A DNA stretch of 64,000 nucleotides from Magnetospirillum fulvum (lineage in GTDB: Bacteria > Pseudomonadota > Alphaproteobacteria > Rhodospirillales > Magnetospirillaceae), in contig NZ_FNWO01000010.1 in the NCBI RefSeq assembly GCF_900108475.1, positions 62,001-126,000 of the forward strand, in the 5' to 3' direction. The notes beneath the pieces are model-generated. The model saw only the letters and a program-made list of their open reading frames with translations. It did no database searches and was not told the origin of the DNA. Within the stretch, counting starts at the first letter, position 1, and each line of letters begins with the position of its first letter. This document shows positions 27,891 through 40,416 of the stretch, one piece after another. A program made the position numbers and the translations under genes.

Positions 27891-29123
27891 CTATAACGCC
27901 TGCTTCTTAACAGAAGTCGCGGACGGACCCAAGCCTTGGGGCTGCTCCCGCCGGGCCAGGGTGGCTTGGCCCAAAGTGGCGAGGATCAGCATCAGACACA
28001 GCCACCAGCTTTGCCACGCGCCGAAACTGACGTTTTGCACCGCGAACACGGCGGCAAAGGCGGCCAGCGCCAGCACCCGACCGCTACCCTCGGTGGAGGC
28101 GACGATCGCGCGCAGGACGACGACGATCAGGGCACAGGTCAGCAGGGCACCGACCAGCCCCAGTTCGAGCCAGACCTGAAGCACCGCGTTATGGGGGTGC
28201 AGCGGGATCAACTCGGTATGGGCGGCATAGATCTTCTCGCCGACGGTGAAATCGTAATCAATCCGGTTCTGCCCCTCGGGGATGCCGCGGGCGGAATTGG
28301 CACCGTGGCCCAGAATCGGCGCCTGGACGATCAGATCGCCGACTCCGCGATAAATCGCCAGACGGTGCAGCGTCGAATTGGCGATCATCGGAACCCGGTT
28401 GGCGGCGGTTTCGGGATCGGGCAGATGGGTGGCGGCAAACGGGGCGATCAGGGTCCAGGCGACGAACGCCGCGCCCAAGGCGGCCGGGGTCAGGCGGGGG
28501 GCGAGAACGGCCAGTCCCGCGACCGCGCCGCCGAACAGCACTGCGACGACCGCAGCCAGACTGCCGAACTTCACCGAGGTTACCAGCACCGCGGCGATCA
28601 GGCCGAGCCCGATCAGGCGGGGGCGGGGCAGGGCGGGCAACACCGCCAGACCCGGCCACAGCACCAGGGCGGCGGCGACCAGACCGGGCTGGATCTGGCG
28701 GTCGAGCAGCTTGCGCTCAAGGATATAGAGGGCCAGGGCAAGCAGGCATCCGGCCAGCAGGGCGAGCCCGATCCGGCGGCGGCCGGTCGCATCAATCCGT
28801 CGGGCGGTGGGGACGAGCAGCACGCCCAGGCCGAACACCGGAGCGGTCTGGACAATCCAGGTGACGGCATCGGCGGGAAGCCCGGCGGTCCAGCCCAGGC
28901 TTGCCGCACCGAACAGGGCGATCGCGGCCAAGATCGCGGCAACGGCGCGGTCGGGCCGGGGCCAGCCTCCGGTGGCGCGGCGGAACAGGCCGATCGCCGC
29001 CAGGGCGAACAGGACGAACAGCGGGGCCACGCCCTTGGGTGCGGTCGCCGCGACCACGGGGGCGAGGAAAGCGGTGGCGACAAAGGCGGTTGTCAGACCC
29101 GAATGGCTTTGCGTCTCAGACAT
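27891..29123 (-). CDS. O-antigen ligase/polymerase family membrane protein (WaaL/Wzy-like)
   Basis: A 410-residue protein with about ten hydrophobic segments and the Wzy_C/O-antigen ligase signature H-P-H-N-A-V-L-Q-V-W-L-E-L-G near residue 320, preceded by a long periplasmic loop with R-x-x-x-Y-R-G-V-G-D and H-G-A-N-S-A-R-G. Such proteins transfer or polymerise undecaprenyl-linked glycan at the periplasmic face, for example attaching O-antigen to lipid A-core. Ligase and polymerase cannot be told apart by eye, but the neighbouring heptosyltransferase-like genes favour an LPS role. It is divergent from rimP. Confidence 0.8.
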   Translation of the reverse strand: MSETQSHSGLTTAFVATAFLAPVVAATAPKGVAPLFVLFALAAIGLFRRATGGWPRPDRAVAAILAAIALFGAASLGWTAGLPADAVTWIVQTAPVFGLGVLLVPTARRIDATGRRRIGLALLAGCLLALALYILERKLLDRQIQPGLVAAALVLWPGLAVLPALPRPRLIGLGLIAAVLVTSVKFGSLAAVVAVLFGGAVAGLAVLAPRLTPAALGAAFVAWTLIAPFAATHLPDPETAANRVPMIANSTLHRLAIYRGVGDLIVQAPILGHGANSARGIPEGQNRIDYDFTVGEKIYAAHTELIPLHPHNAVLQVWLELGLVGALLTCALIVVVLRAIVASTEGSGRVLALAAFAAVFAVQNVSFGAWQSWWLCLMLILATLGQATLARREQPQGLGPSATSVKKQAL

Positions 29124-29221
29124 CGTCCGCTCCGTCGCGTGATTGCGGCGCCGTTATAGCGTGGCAATCCCGAGCGAAGGTAGGGGGAATCTGGGGCGGA
29201 TCGCGGCGGGGGATAACGGAC

Positions 29222-29249
29222 TTGCCTCCGACGCGGAAATGATTATAGT
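29222..29249 (+). promoter_or_regulatory. Promoter of the rimP-nusA-infB operon
   Basis: TTGCCT -35 (29222-29227), 16-base spacer, TATAGT -10 (29244-29249). A start around 29256 would give a leader of about 100 bases that contains the terminator hairpin at 29295-29317. Confidence 0.7.
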
Positions 29250-29294
29250 ACGGCACAGACACAGTCTTACATGCCTGGTGACAGGATGGTGAGA

Positions 29295-29317
29295 GTGGGC
29301 CGGCGGCCCACTTTTTT
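29295..29317 (+). terminator. Attenuator-like terminator in the rimP leader
   Basis: A perfect 7-bp GC-rich stem (29295-29301 with 29305-29311) and 3-base loop, directly followed by six T, G and six more T. It lies between the promoter at 29222-29249 and the rimP start at 29355, so the operon must be read through it. NusA, encoded in this operon, acts on such hairpins, which suggests autoregulated attenuation (inference). Confidence 0.85.
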
Positions 29318-29354
29318 GTTTTTTAGGTCGTTGGTCGCAAGGCATCGGGTCATC

Positions 29355-29867
29355 ATGGATCTTCAAAGCCGTTTAGAGGCCCTGATCGGTCCGTCCCTGG
29401 ATGCCATGGGTTACGATCTGGTTCGGGTCCAGTTGCAGGGCAATCAGCGCCTGACTCTCCAGATCATGGCCGACCGCAAGGATGGCGCGGCGATGGGGGT
29501 CGAGGATTGCGTCGGCATTAGCCGGTCGCTCTCGGCACTTCTCGATGTCGAGGACCCGATTTCGGCGCCCTACACCCTTGAGGTCAGCTCCCCCGGCGTC
29601 GATCGGCCGCTGACCAGAGCCAAGGATTTCGTGCAGTGGTCCGGCTTCGAAGCGAAGCTGGAATCGGCACAGCCGATCGAGGGCCGCAAGCGGTTCCGGG
29701 GACGGCTGGTCGGTCTTGACGAGACGGGCAACCATGTCCGTCTGGTGGTCGAGACCGGCGAGGTTGCCATTCCGCTTGCCGATGTCCGGGGTGCCAAGCT
29801 GGTGCTGACCGACGAGCTGATCCGAGCGACCATCAAGGACCAGGAAGGTTTGAGGACAGACGATTAA
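29355..29867 (+). CDS. rimP: Ribosome maturation factor RimP
   Basis: A 170-residue protein for 30S subunit maturation in the cytoplasm. It has N-terminal L-I-G-P-S-L-D-A-M-G-Y-D-L-V-R-V, G-V-E-D-C-V-G-I-S-R-S-L-S-A-L-L-D and the family signature Y-T-L-E-V-S-S-P-G-V-D-R-P-L. The start at 29355 matches homologues; an in-frame ATG at 29271 would add 28 codons running through the terminator hairpin and is unlikely. nusA begins 1 base after the stop. Confidence 0.94.
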   Translation: MDLQSRLEALIGPSLDAMGYDLVRVQLQGNQRLTLQIMADRKDGAAMGVEDCVGISRSLSALLDVEDPISAPYTLEVSSPGVDRPLTRAKDFVQWSGFEAKLESAQPIEGRKRFRGRLVGLDETGNHVRLVVETGEVAIPLADVRGAKLVLTDELIRATIKDQEGLRTDD

Positions 29868-29868
29868 G

Positions 29869-31386
<1,518 letters not shown>

Positions 31387-31406
31387 CGGCCCGGAAAGGA
31401 TGGATG

Positions 31407-32042
31407 ATGCCGGACCCCGAGGCGGAGTTTGACCCGCCGGGCGACGAGGACGAGGAGACCGGACCGAACCGCCGTTGCATCGTCACCGGTACGGTCCGGC
31501 CCAAGGCCGAACTGCTGCGGTTTGTCATCGCGCCCGACGAATCGGTAGTTCCCGACCCTAACCATCGTCTACCTGGACGGGGAATCTGGTTGAGCGCAGG
31601 CCGGGATGTGGTAAATACGGCCGTGGCCAAGCGCTTCTTCTCCCGCGCCGCCCGCCGCCCGGTCACCGTGCCGGACGATCTGGCGGGTCGGATCGAGGCT
31701 TTGCTGGTGCGCCGCTGCCTCGATGGTCTGGGATTGGCCCGCCGCGCCGGGCGCGCGGTTTGTGGTTTCGAAAAAGTGTGCGCCGAGGTTCGCGCCGGGC
31801 GCGCCGCTCTTATTCTCGCCGCCCGTGACGCCTCACGCGATGGACGCGAAAAAGTCCGGGCGTTGGCGGCGGGACACGGTGGAGCCGGGACTATTCCGGT
31901 GATCGAACTGTTCGACGGGGCCGAGATGGGGTCCGTTTTTGGCCGCGATACGGCCGTGCATGTGTGTGTGTCGCCAGGAAAACTGGCTAGCCGTCTTGTT
32001 GGGGAGGCGGCGCTGCTGGCGGGGTTTCGCCAGGGCGACTAA
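31407..32042 (+). CDS. YlxR (DUF448)-L7Ae-like RNA-binding protein
   Basis: A 211-residue two-domain protein common in alphaproteobacteria between nusA and infB. The N-terminal YlxR domain shows R-R-C-I-V-T-G (the usual R-x-C-x-x-x-x start), L-L-R-F-V, and the signature L-P-G-R-G-I-W-L. The C-terminal half resembles an L7Ae/L30e fold (G-L-A-R-R-A-G-R-A-V-C-G, A-A-L-I-L-A-A-R-D-A-S). YlxR binds RNase P components in Gram-positive bacteria; the role in proteobacteria is less clear. Two adjacent ATGs compete; 31407 has the better distance to the GGAAAGGA site. Confidence 0.88.
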   Translation: MPDPEAEFDPPGDEDEETGPNRRCIVTGTVRPKAELLRFVIAPDESVVPDPNHRLPGRGIWLSAGRDVVNTAVAKRFFSRAARRPVTVPDDLAGRIEALLVRRCLDGLGLARRAGRAVCGFEKVCAEVRAGRAALILAARDASRDGREKVRALAAGHGGAGTIPVIELFDGAEMGSVFGRDTAVHVCVSPGKLASRLVGEAALLAGFRQGD

Positions 32043-32180
32043 GGGGGGAGGGACCGACGGGCCGCAAGGCCCGGCGGGACGTAAGGGGGAGAAACCGGCT
32101 CGTCCGGTGAGGTTGACCGAAATCGGATTACCGGTGGCAATCCGGCCGCCATTCAGGCCGCGAGAGAGACGAAGTCATAC

Positions 32181-34811
<2,631 letters not shown>

Positions 34812-34855
34812 GGGGCGTCGCGACCGCTTTCGATCCAGCCGGAAGGAGCGCGTCC

Positions 34856-35251
34856 ATGCCGAGGGGAAACAAACCGCCGTCGCAGCGTCAGCTGCGCGTC
34901 GGTGAGGAACTTCGCCACATCATCGCCGCTGTGATCGAGCGCGGCGAGTTCCGCGACCCCGATCTGGTCGGGCGCGGCATCACCGTTACCGAGGTCCGGG
35001 TCAGCCCCGATCTGCGCAACGCCACCGTCTTCGTGGTGCCGTTGGGCGGGGGCGAGACCGCCCCGATTCTGTCGGGGCTGAAGCGGGCCAAGGCGTTTCT
35101 GCGCCACGAAATCGGCAAGTCCGCTTTGTTGCGGACCGTGCCCGATTTGTGGTTCCAGCCCGACACCACCTTCGACGAAGCCTCGCGCATCGACGATATC
35201 CTCCGCAGCCCCGAAGTCCTGCGTGACCTCGAAGGCGGCGAGGGGGCCTAA
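34856..35251 (+). CDS. rbfA: Ribosome-binding factor A
   Basis: A 131-residue 30S assembly factor with a KH-like fold. It opens Q-R-Q-L-R-V-G-E-E-L-R-H, then V-T-E-V-R-V-S-P-D-L-R-N-A-T-V-F and V-P-D-L-W-F-Q-P-D near the C-terminus, as in other RbfA proteins. The start at 34856 follows a GGAAGGAG site. It is about 40 bases downstream of infB and separated from truB by a repeat-bearing gap. Confidence 0.93.
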   Translation: MPRGNKPPSQRQLRVGEELRHIIAAVIERGEFRDPDLVGRGITVTEVRVSPDLRNATVFVVPLGGGETAPILSGLKRAKAFLRHEIGKSALLRTVPDLWFQPDTTFDEASRIDDILRSPEVLRDLEGGEGA

Positions 35252-35258
35252 GTCAGGC

Positions 35259-35305
35259 TGTGGGCTCCGCCCACACCCGCCAGGGGCGAAAGCCCCTGGA
35301 CCCCG
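35259..35305 (+). repeat. Dispersed double-hairpin repeat, copy 1
   Basis: Two adjacent hairpins: a 7-bp stem TGTGGGC/GCCCACA (35259-35265, 35269-35275), the spacer CCCG, then CCAGGGGC/GCCCCTGG (35280-35287, 35292-35299) with a GAAA loop, followed by ACCCCGG. The same architecture recurs at 39002-39050 and, inverted, at 40221-40272. It sits in the 148-base gap between rbfA and truB. Confidence 0.75.
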
Positions 35306-35399
35306 GTTCTGACGATGGGGATCAAAGGGGCTTTGGCTCTTTGCGGGGAGAGCGGGGCCGTGCGCGCGCCCTGCATTCTTTCATCCGAAAGCGACATCA

Positions 35400-36362
35400 A
35401 TGGCACGCAAGCGCAAGGGCCGTCCGATTGACGGCTGGCTGTCGATCGACAAACCGCTCGGTCTGTCCTCGGCCCAGGTGGTGGGCAAGGTCCGCCGTCT
35501 TCTCGACGCGGACAAGGTCGGCCATGGTGGCACGCTCGACCCGCTGGCGTCGGGGGTGTTGCCGATCGCGCTGGGCGAAGCGACCAAGACGGTTCAGTAC
35601 GTGATGGACGGGGCGAAGACCTATCGCTGCACGGTGCGCTGGGGCGAGGCGACCTCGACCGAGGACCGCGAGGGCGAGGTGATCGCGACCTCGGACGTTC
35701 GCCCCGACGAAGCGGCGATTCTGGCGGTGCTGCCGCGCTTCACCGGCGAGATTGAGCAGGTTCCGCCCGCGTTCTCGGCGATCAAGGTCAATGGCGAGCG
35801 CGCCTACGATCTGGCCCGCGCCGGAGAAACCGTCGAACTGAAATCGCGCCTGGTGCGGATCGACCGGCTGAGTTATCTCGGCTCAAGCGATCCCGACCAC
35901 GCCGAATTCGAGGTGCATTGCGGCAAGGGCACCTATATCCGCTCGCTGGCCCGCGATATCGCGCTGGCGCTCGGCACCGTCGGCCATATCGCCGCGCTTC
36001 GCCGCACCGCCTGCGGCCCGTTTACCGAGGCCCAGTCGATTTCCCTTGAAAGTCTGGAGGTCGTCGGGCAAGGTCCGTCCCTTCGGAGTTGTCTGCTCCC
36101 GATCGCGACCGCGCTGGACGACATCCCGGCCCTGGCCTTGAACGAAGCAGACGCCCGCCGCCTCCAGAGTGGCGGCCCCGTGCCTCTGGCACGCGCGGCT
36201 TCCTCGCATCCGCAGGCCGAAATCGCGTCAGGCATTCCGTGCCGGGCGATGGTCGGCGAATTGCTGGTGGCACTGGTACGCATCGAGAGCGGGATGATCC
36301 GCCCGGTGCGCGTAATGACTTTAGATCGAAGCGAAGGAGCTGACGATGTCGATCACCCCTGA
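35400..36362 (+). CDS. truB: tRNA pseudouridine(55) synthase TruB
   Basis: A 320-residue enzyme that makes pseudouridine 55 in the T-loop of tRNAs. Visible are [10 protein letters not shown] near the start, the catalytic block [12 protein letters not shown] with its Asp, and Y-R-C-T-V-R-W-G; later [13 protein letters not shown]. It ends inside the first codons of rpsO (17-base overlap), so the two genes are translationally linked. The ATG is at the first possible site after the repeat. Confidence 0.95.
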   Translation: MARKRKGRPIDGWLSIDKPLGLSSAQVVGKVRRLLDADKVGHGGTLDPLASGVLPIALGEATKTVQYVMDGAKTYRCTVRWGEATSTEDREGEVIATSDVRPDEAAILAVLPRFTGEIEQVPPAFSAIKVNGERAYDLARAGETVELKSRLVRIDRLSYLGSSDPDHAEFEVHCGKGTYIRSLARDIALALGTVGHIAALRRTACGPFTEAQSISLESLEVVGQGPSLRSCLLPIATALDDIPALALNEADARRLQSGGPVPLARAASSHPQAEIASGIPCRAMVGELLVALVRIESGMIRPVRVMTLDRSEGADDVDHP

Positions 36363-36615
36363 ACGCACCCAAGAGCTGGTGAAGGAATTTGCGACCACCG
36401 AAGGCGACACCGGGTCGGCCGACGTGCAGGTCGCGATTCTCTCCGAGAGAATCCGGAACCTCACCGAGCATCTGAAGGAGCACAAGAAGGATTTCCATTC
36501 GCGTCGCGGCCTGCTGATCATGGTCGGCCAGCGTCGTCGGATGCTCGATTACTTGAAGAAAAAAGACCAGAAGCGGTACGAGGGGCTTATTGCTCGCCTT
36601 GGCCTCCGCAAGTAA
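36346..36615 (+). CDS. rpsO: 30S ribosomal protein S15
   Basis: An 89-residue S15 that binds 16S rRNA. The family pattern [19 protein letters not shown] is clear, followed by [11 protein letters not shown] and D-Y-L-K-K-K. A GAAGGAG site lies inside the end of truB. It is followed by an inverted repeat and then pnp, the classic rpsO-pnp arrangement. Confidence 0.97.
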   Translation: MSITPERTQELVKEFATTEGDTGSADVQVAILSERIRNLTEHLKEHKKDFHSRRGLLIMVGQRRRMLDYLKKKDQKRYEGLIARLGLRK

Positions 36616-36657
36616 GCGGGCTTCTCGGAAAGACGGCCGGACGTCGGCCAAGACGGT

Positions 36658-36696
36658 ACCCGCGTGGGGATGGCTTCACGCGGGTTGCCGTGTTTT
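36658..36696 (+). terminator. Hairpin between rpsO and pnp
   Basis: A 9-bp stem ACCCGCGTG/CACGCGGGT (36658-36666 with 36677-36685) with a 10-base loop, then TTGCCGTG and five T. It may be a partial terminator, or the processing hairpin through which pnp mRNA is controlled in other bacteria. Confidence 0.6.
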
Positions 36697-36759
36697 TATT
36701 TCACGACGTCGGGGTTGCCGCAATCCGGCGGCAATTCTAGGGATAAGGAACTGACGAGA

Positions 36760-38919
36760 ATGTCGCTGTTCAACGTACACCGCAAGGAGCTCATCTGGGG
36801 CGGGCGCAAGCTGACCCTCGAGACGGGCAAGGTTGCTCGCCAGGCCGATGGCGCCGTGCTGGCCACGTATGGCGAAACCACCGTGCTCTGCACCGTGGTC
36901 GGGGTCAAGACCCAGAAGCCGGGAATCGATTTCTTCCCGCTCACCGTGAATTACCAGGAAAAGGCGTTCGCCGCCGGCAAGATCCCGGGTGGCTTCTTCA
37001 AGCGCGAAGGCCGCCCCAGCGAGAAAGAGACCCTGGTCTCCCGCCTGATCGACCGTCCGATCCGCCCCCTGTTCGTCGATGGCTTCCGCAATGAAGTCCA
37101 GGTCGTCTGCACCGTGCTGTCGCACGACCTCGAAAACGATCCCGACATCGTGTCGCTGGTCGGTACCTCGGCCGCGCTGACCCTGTCGGGCCTGCCCTTC
37201 ATGGGTCCGGTCGGCGCCGCCCGCGTCGGCTACGTCGATGGTCAGTACATCCTGAACCCGAAGGCCGAAGAGCTGTCCAAGAGCGCGCTTGATCTGGTCG
37301 TCGCCGGGACCTCCGAAGGCGTGCTGATGGTCGAGTCCGAAGCGCAGCAGCTCTCCGAAGAGATCATGCTGGGCGCGGTCACCTTCGGCCACACCGAATT
37401 CCAGCCGGTGATCAAGGCGATCATCGAACTGGCCGAACTCGCCGCCAAGGAGCCGTGGGAACTCGCTGCCCCGCCCGCCGAGATCGCGATCGTCCGCTCG
37501 AAGTTCGAAGCCGCCGGTATCCCCGCCGCGCTGGCCGAGGCTTACAAGATCGTCAAGAAGCAGGACCGCTACGCCGCCGTCGGCGCCGTCAAGAAGTCCG
37601 CTCTCGAAGCGCTGACCGAAGCGGCCGAACTGGCCGTCGCCCCCGGCATCCTGAAGGACCTCGAGTCCGAAGTCGTCCGTGGCAACATCCTCAACACCGG
37701 CATCCGGATCGACGGCCGCGACACCAAGACCGTCCGTCCGATCGAAGTCGAAGTCGGCGTGCTGCCCCGCGCTCACGGGTCCGCTCTGTTCACCCGTGGC
37801 GAGACCCAGGCCCTGGTGGTCGCCACCCTTGGCACCGGCCAGGACGAGCAGATCATCGACGCGCTGGCGGGCGAGTACCGCGAGCACTTCATGCTCCACT
37901 ACAACTTCCCTCCCTACTCGGTCGGCGAAGCCGGTCGGATGGGCTCGCCCGGCCGCCGCGAAATCGGCCATGGCAAGTTGGCGTGGCGCGCGGTTCGTCC
38001 GACCCTGCCGGCCAAGGACGCCTTCCCCTACACCATCCGCGTCGTCTCCGAGATCACCGAGTCGAACGGCTCGTCCTCGATGGCCACCGTCTGCGGCTCC
38101 TCGCTGGCCCTGATGGATTCCGGCGTGCCGTTGCCCCGTCCGGTCGCCGGTATCGCGATGGGTCTGATCAAGGAAGGCGACAAGTTCGCCGTTCTGTCCG
38201 ACATCCTGGGTGATGAAGATCACCTCGGCGACATGGACTTCAAGGTGGCCGGGACCGCCGATGGCGTCACCGCCCTCCAGATGGACATCAAGATCACCTC
38301 GATCACCCGCGAGATCATGAAGATCGCCCTGGATCAGGCCAAGGACGGCCGTATCCACATCCTGGGCGAGATGAACAAGGGCCTCGATTCGGCCCGCGAT
38401 TCGGTCTCCGGCAACGCGCCCCGTATCACCACGATCTCGATCCCCAAGGAAAAGATCCGTGAAGTGATCGGCACCGGCGGTAAGGTCATTCGCGAAATCT
38501 GCGAACAGACCGGCGCCAAGATCGATATCGACGACGACGGCACCATCAAGGTCGCCTCGGTCGATTCCGATGCCGCCCAGCGCGCGATTGATTGGATCCG
38601 TGGCATCGTCGCCGAACCCGAGCTCGGCGTGATCTATACCGGCAAGGTCGTGAAGGTCGTCGATTTCGGCGCGTTCGTGAACTTCCTCGGCTCCCGCGAC
38701 GGTCTCGTCCACATCTCGGAACTGTCGCGCGAGCGCGTTGCCAAGGTCGCCGACGTGATCAAGCAGGGCGATTCCGTCAAGGTCAAGGTGCTGGGCTTCG
38801 ACGATCGCGGCAAGGTCAAGCTGTCGATGAAGCAGGTCGATCAGGCCACCGGAGAAGACATCTCCGCCCAGATCGAGGCCGAAAAGGCCGAGCGCCGCAA
38901 GGACCGCCCCGAGGCGTAA
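36760..38919 (+). CDS. pnp: Polyribonucleotide nucleotidyltransferase (PNPase)
   Basis: A 719-residue phosphorolytic 3'-5' exoribonuclease, part of the RNA degradosome. It has two RNase PH-like domains (about 10-230 and 310-540; [21 protein letters not shown]), then a KH domain ([10 protein letters not shown]) and an S1 domain ([14 protein letters not shown]) ending in a charged tail. The ATG at 36760 matches the conserved N-terminus S-L-F-N-V-H-R-K-E; a frame extension upstream is not conserved. Confidence 0.97.
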   Translation: MSLFNVHRKELIWGGRKLTLETGKVARQADGAVLATYGETTVLCTVVGVKTQKPGIDFFPLTVNYQEKAFAAGKIPGGFFKREGRPSEKETLVSRLIDRPIRPLFVDGFRNEVQVVCTVLSHDLENDPDIVSLVGTSAALTLSGLPFMGPVGAARVGYVDGQYILNPKAEELSKSALDLVVAGTSEGVLMVESEAQQLSEEIMLGAVTFGHTEFQPVIKAIIELAELAAKEPWELAAPPAEIAIVRSKFEAAGIPAALAEAYKIVKKQDRYAAVGAVKKSALEALTEAAELAVAPGILKDLESEVVRGNILNTGIRIDGRDTKTVRPIEVEVGVLPRAHGSALFTRGETQALVVATLGTGQDEQIIDALAGEYREHFMLHYNFPPYSVGEAGRMGSPGRREIGHGKLAWRAVRPTLPAKDAFPYTIRVVSEITESNGSSSMATVCGSSLALMDSGVPLPRPVAGIAMGLIKEGDKFAVLSDILGDEDHLGDMDFKVAGTADGVTALQMDIKITSITREIMKIALDQAKDGRIHILGEMNKGLDSARDSVSGNAPRITTISIPKEKIREVIGTGGKVIREICEQTGAKIDIDDDGTIKVASVDSDAAQRAIDWIRGIVAEPELGVIYTGKVVKVVDFGAFVNFLGSRDGLVHISELSRERVAKVADVIKQGDSVKVKVLGFDDRGKVKLSMKQVDQATGEDISAQIEAEKAERRKDRPEA

Positions 38920-38946
38920 GCCTTAGGCACAGTCCGACGTGACGAA

Positions 38947-38978
38947 GGCGCGGTCCCGGTAACGGGCCGCGCCTTTTT
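38947..38978 (+). terminator. Intrinsic terminator after pnp
   Basis: A stem GGCGCGG/CCGCGCC (38947-38953 with 38967-38973), continued after one bulged base by CCCG/CGGG, with a GTAA loop, directly followed by TTTTT. It ends the rimP-to-pnp transcription block. Confidence 0.92.
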
Positions 38979-39001
38979 CGTTGGGAATGGCTCAAGTCTT
39001 C

Positions 39002-39050
39002 GGGGCGCTGCCCCAAACCCCGCCAGGAGGCAGGGGCCTCCTGGACCTCG
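39002..39050 (+). repeat. Dispersed double-hairpin repeat, copy 2 (left flank of AT-rich island)
   Basis: First hairpin GGGGC/GCCCC (39002-39006, 39010-39014), then AAACCCCG, then a perfect 9-bp hairpin CCAGGAGGC/GCCTCCTGG (39023-39031, 39036-39044), then ACCTCGG. Same layout and core (CCCGCC-hairpin-GGACC) as 35259-35305. Confidence 0.75.
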
Positions 39051-39077
39051 GGGGATAGAATTGCTAGCCTATGAATG

Positions 39078-39107
39078 TTAACTCAACTAAAGATTTAGTG
39101 TTATTAT
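39078..39107 (+). promoter_or_regulatory. Possible promoter of the AT-rich Nudix-like gene
   Basis: TTAACT (39078-39083), 18-base spacer, TATTAT (39102-39107), 59 bases ahead of the gene start. AT-rich sequence throws up such matches easily. Confidence 0.4.
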
Positions 39108-39165
39108 GTGCGATGCATCGAAAGACGGGCTCTGAGCGTTTCTGTGGATGTAATTTGAGGATAAA

Positions 39166-40182
39166 ATGATGGATGATTTTGCCTCTCCCGCAGCAAAGAA
39201 ATTGATCGAAATAGTGGTGGCGTCCGCGGCTAAGTCAATAATGGGAATTGCAGAATTGGCAATAGATCGTATATCTGGGCGCTTTATTCCAGTAAAGCCA
39301 TCACATATGATGGAGATGATGAATAAAATTAAGGATGATGTTAATAAAATATTTATCGGGCATTCTTCGATTGAGATTATACTAAGAAAGTATCCAATAT
39401 TAGAGAATGAGGGGGATTTAACACTCAGTGATAAAGAGTTAGAAAAAAGAATAATATTTAAAAATTTGATAGACATAGAAAAGAGGCCAAATGAAACTCA
39501 TGCAATAGTTAGTGACGATTCTTTTTTCTACGGAGATTCTCCTATTATTAAATATAGGACAGTCGATTACGCTGGAATTCGTGCAATTAGAAGTCTGGGT
39601 GGAAAGCCAAAAATATTGAGTGCAGGTGGTTTCTTTGTCTGTCTTGATCAGAAAAAAATAGCATTTCACCAAAGAAGTAAATTTGTTGATACATATAAGG
39701 ATTGCTTGCATATATTTGGTGGGAATTTTATGAAGATGGGGCATGTCGCCGATTCTTCAATATTGCATACTCTATTAAGAGAATTTGAGGAGGAGGCGCG
39801 TGTTTCTCTTCGTGTTTCTCGGGGTGGAGATAATCCTATTCCATTCCTGTTCGCAAACGAAGTGACTGGATTTGTACAGTTCGTCGCTCCTCCATTCAAT
39901 ATTGATGCTGCCGATTTTGATGCAATGAGTGGAGATGGAGGAGATGGAGGTATAACTGAAGGTGGTGTGCGGAAAATTAATTTCTCAGAGCTATCTGCAA
40001 TTTTACAAGATGTTAATAAATGGGTTCCAAGTGGTTTGATGCATGTGATCGTCTGGTTGGCTATTGGAACGCCTGTTATACATAAACATAGAATATATAG
40101 AGCAATTCCTGAGGATCAATCGATCGAAATATTTAAGCAAGTTGTTGTTTCTGCGGAGAGGGGTAACTTCGCTAATTATTAA
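39166..40182 (+). CDS. AT-rich orphan gene with a degenerate Nudix-like domain
   Basis: A 338-residue protein of clearly foreign composition: AAA, AAT, ATA and AGA codons dominate, unlike every neighbour. Residues 1-110 are mostly helical and unrecognised. From about 150 a Nudix-like fold can be traced: A-G-G-F-F-V-C-L, a Q-R-S-K-F strand end, I-F-G-G-N-F (181-188 region), then R-E-F-E-E-E-A-R-V at 205-213, which fits the R-E-U-x-E-E half of the Nudix box. The upstream half deviates: the Gly is one place off and the box Glu is Ser197. A C-terminal W-V-P-S-G-L-M-H-V-I helix fits Nudix enzymes. A nucleotide hydrolase, or a sensor that only binds, is possible. No signal peptide; no partner gene. 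Confidence 0.6.
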   Translation: MMDDFASPAAKKLIEIVVASAAKSIMGIAELAIDRISGRFIPVKPSHMMEMMNKIKDDVNKIFIGHSSIEIILRKYPILENEGDLTLSDKELEKRIIFKNLIDIEKRPNETHAIVSDDSFFYGDSPIIKYRTVDYAGIRAIRSLGGKPKILSAGGFFVCLDQKKIAFHQRSKFVDTYKDCLHIFGGNFMKMGHVADSSILHTLLREFEEEARVSLRVSRGGDNPIPFLFANEVTGFVQFVAPPFNIDAADFDAMSGDGGDGGITEGGVRKINFSELSAILQDVNKWVPSGLMHVIVWLAIGTPVIHKHRIYRAIPEDQSIEIFKQVVVSAERGNFANY

Positions 40183-40220
40183 TTTTTTACTGTGAGTCAT
40201 ACATTTACGTGAAATGTACC

Positions 40221-40272
40221 TCTTGGGGTCCGGGGCTATGCCCCGGGCGGGTACGGGCGGCAGCCCGCCAAG
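40221..40272 (-). repeat. Dispersed double-hairpin repeat, copy 3, inverted (right flank of AT-rich island)
   Basis: On the plus strand: CCGGGGC/GCCCCGG (40230-40236, 40240-40246) and CGGGC/GCCCG (40254-40258, 40263-40267). Read on the minus strand it gives hairpin, CCCGCC, a GGGGC hairpin, then GGACCCC, the same order as copies 1 and 2. So it is inverted relative to the copy at 39002. Confidence 0.7.
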
Positions 40273-40308
40273 ACCGTAAGGTCCGCACTCTCGGGGACGG
40301 CAGCATGG

Positions 40309-40331
40309 GTCGCCGGGTCAAGCCCGGCGAC
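40309..40331 (+). repeat. REP-like palindrome
   Basis: A perfect 9-bp inverted repeat GTCGCCGGG/CCCGGCGAC with a TCAAG loop. The core GGGTCAAGCCC recurs at 58576-58586. It lies between the AT-rich island and the icd terminator. Confidence 0.7.
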
Positions 40332-40350
40332 GACGAACGGGGCTGGACAT

Positions 40351-40385
40351 GAAAACGGCGCGATCTCCTGGGGAAACCGCGCCGT
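40351..40385 (-). terminator. Terminator of icd
   Basis: An 8-bp stem ACGGCGCG/CGCGCCGT (40355-40362 with 40378-40385), loop 15, which on the minus strand continues into TTTTCAT. It lies about 32 bases beyond the icd stop. Confidence 0.75.
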
Positions 40386-40416
40386 CGTCATCGTCTGAGA
40401 CCGAAACCCGCAGGCT

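Noticed and set aside
32043..32180. Promoter for infB at TTGACC (32113).
   Set aside because: No matching -10 at suitable spacing; the gap holds only a small GNRA hairpin.
39060..40200. Insertion sequence or prophage remnant around the AT-rich gene.
   Set aside because: No transposase, integrase, terminal repeats of IS type or target duplication is visible; the flanking repeats are dispersed hairpin elements.
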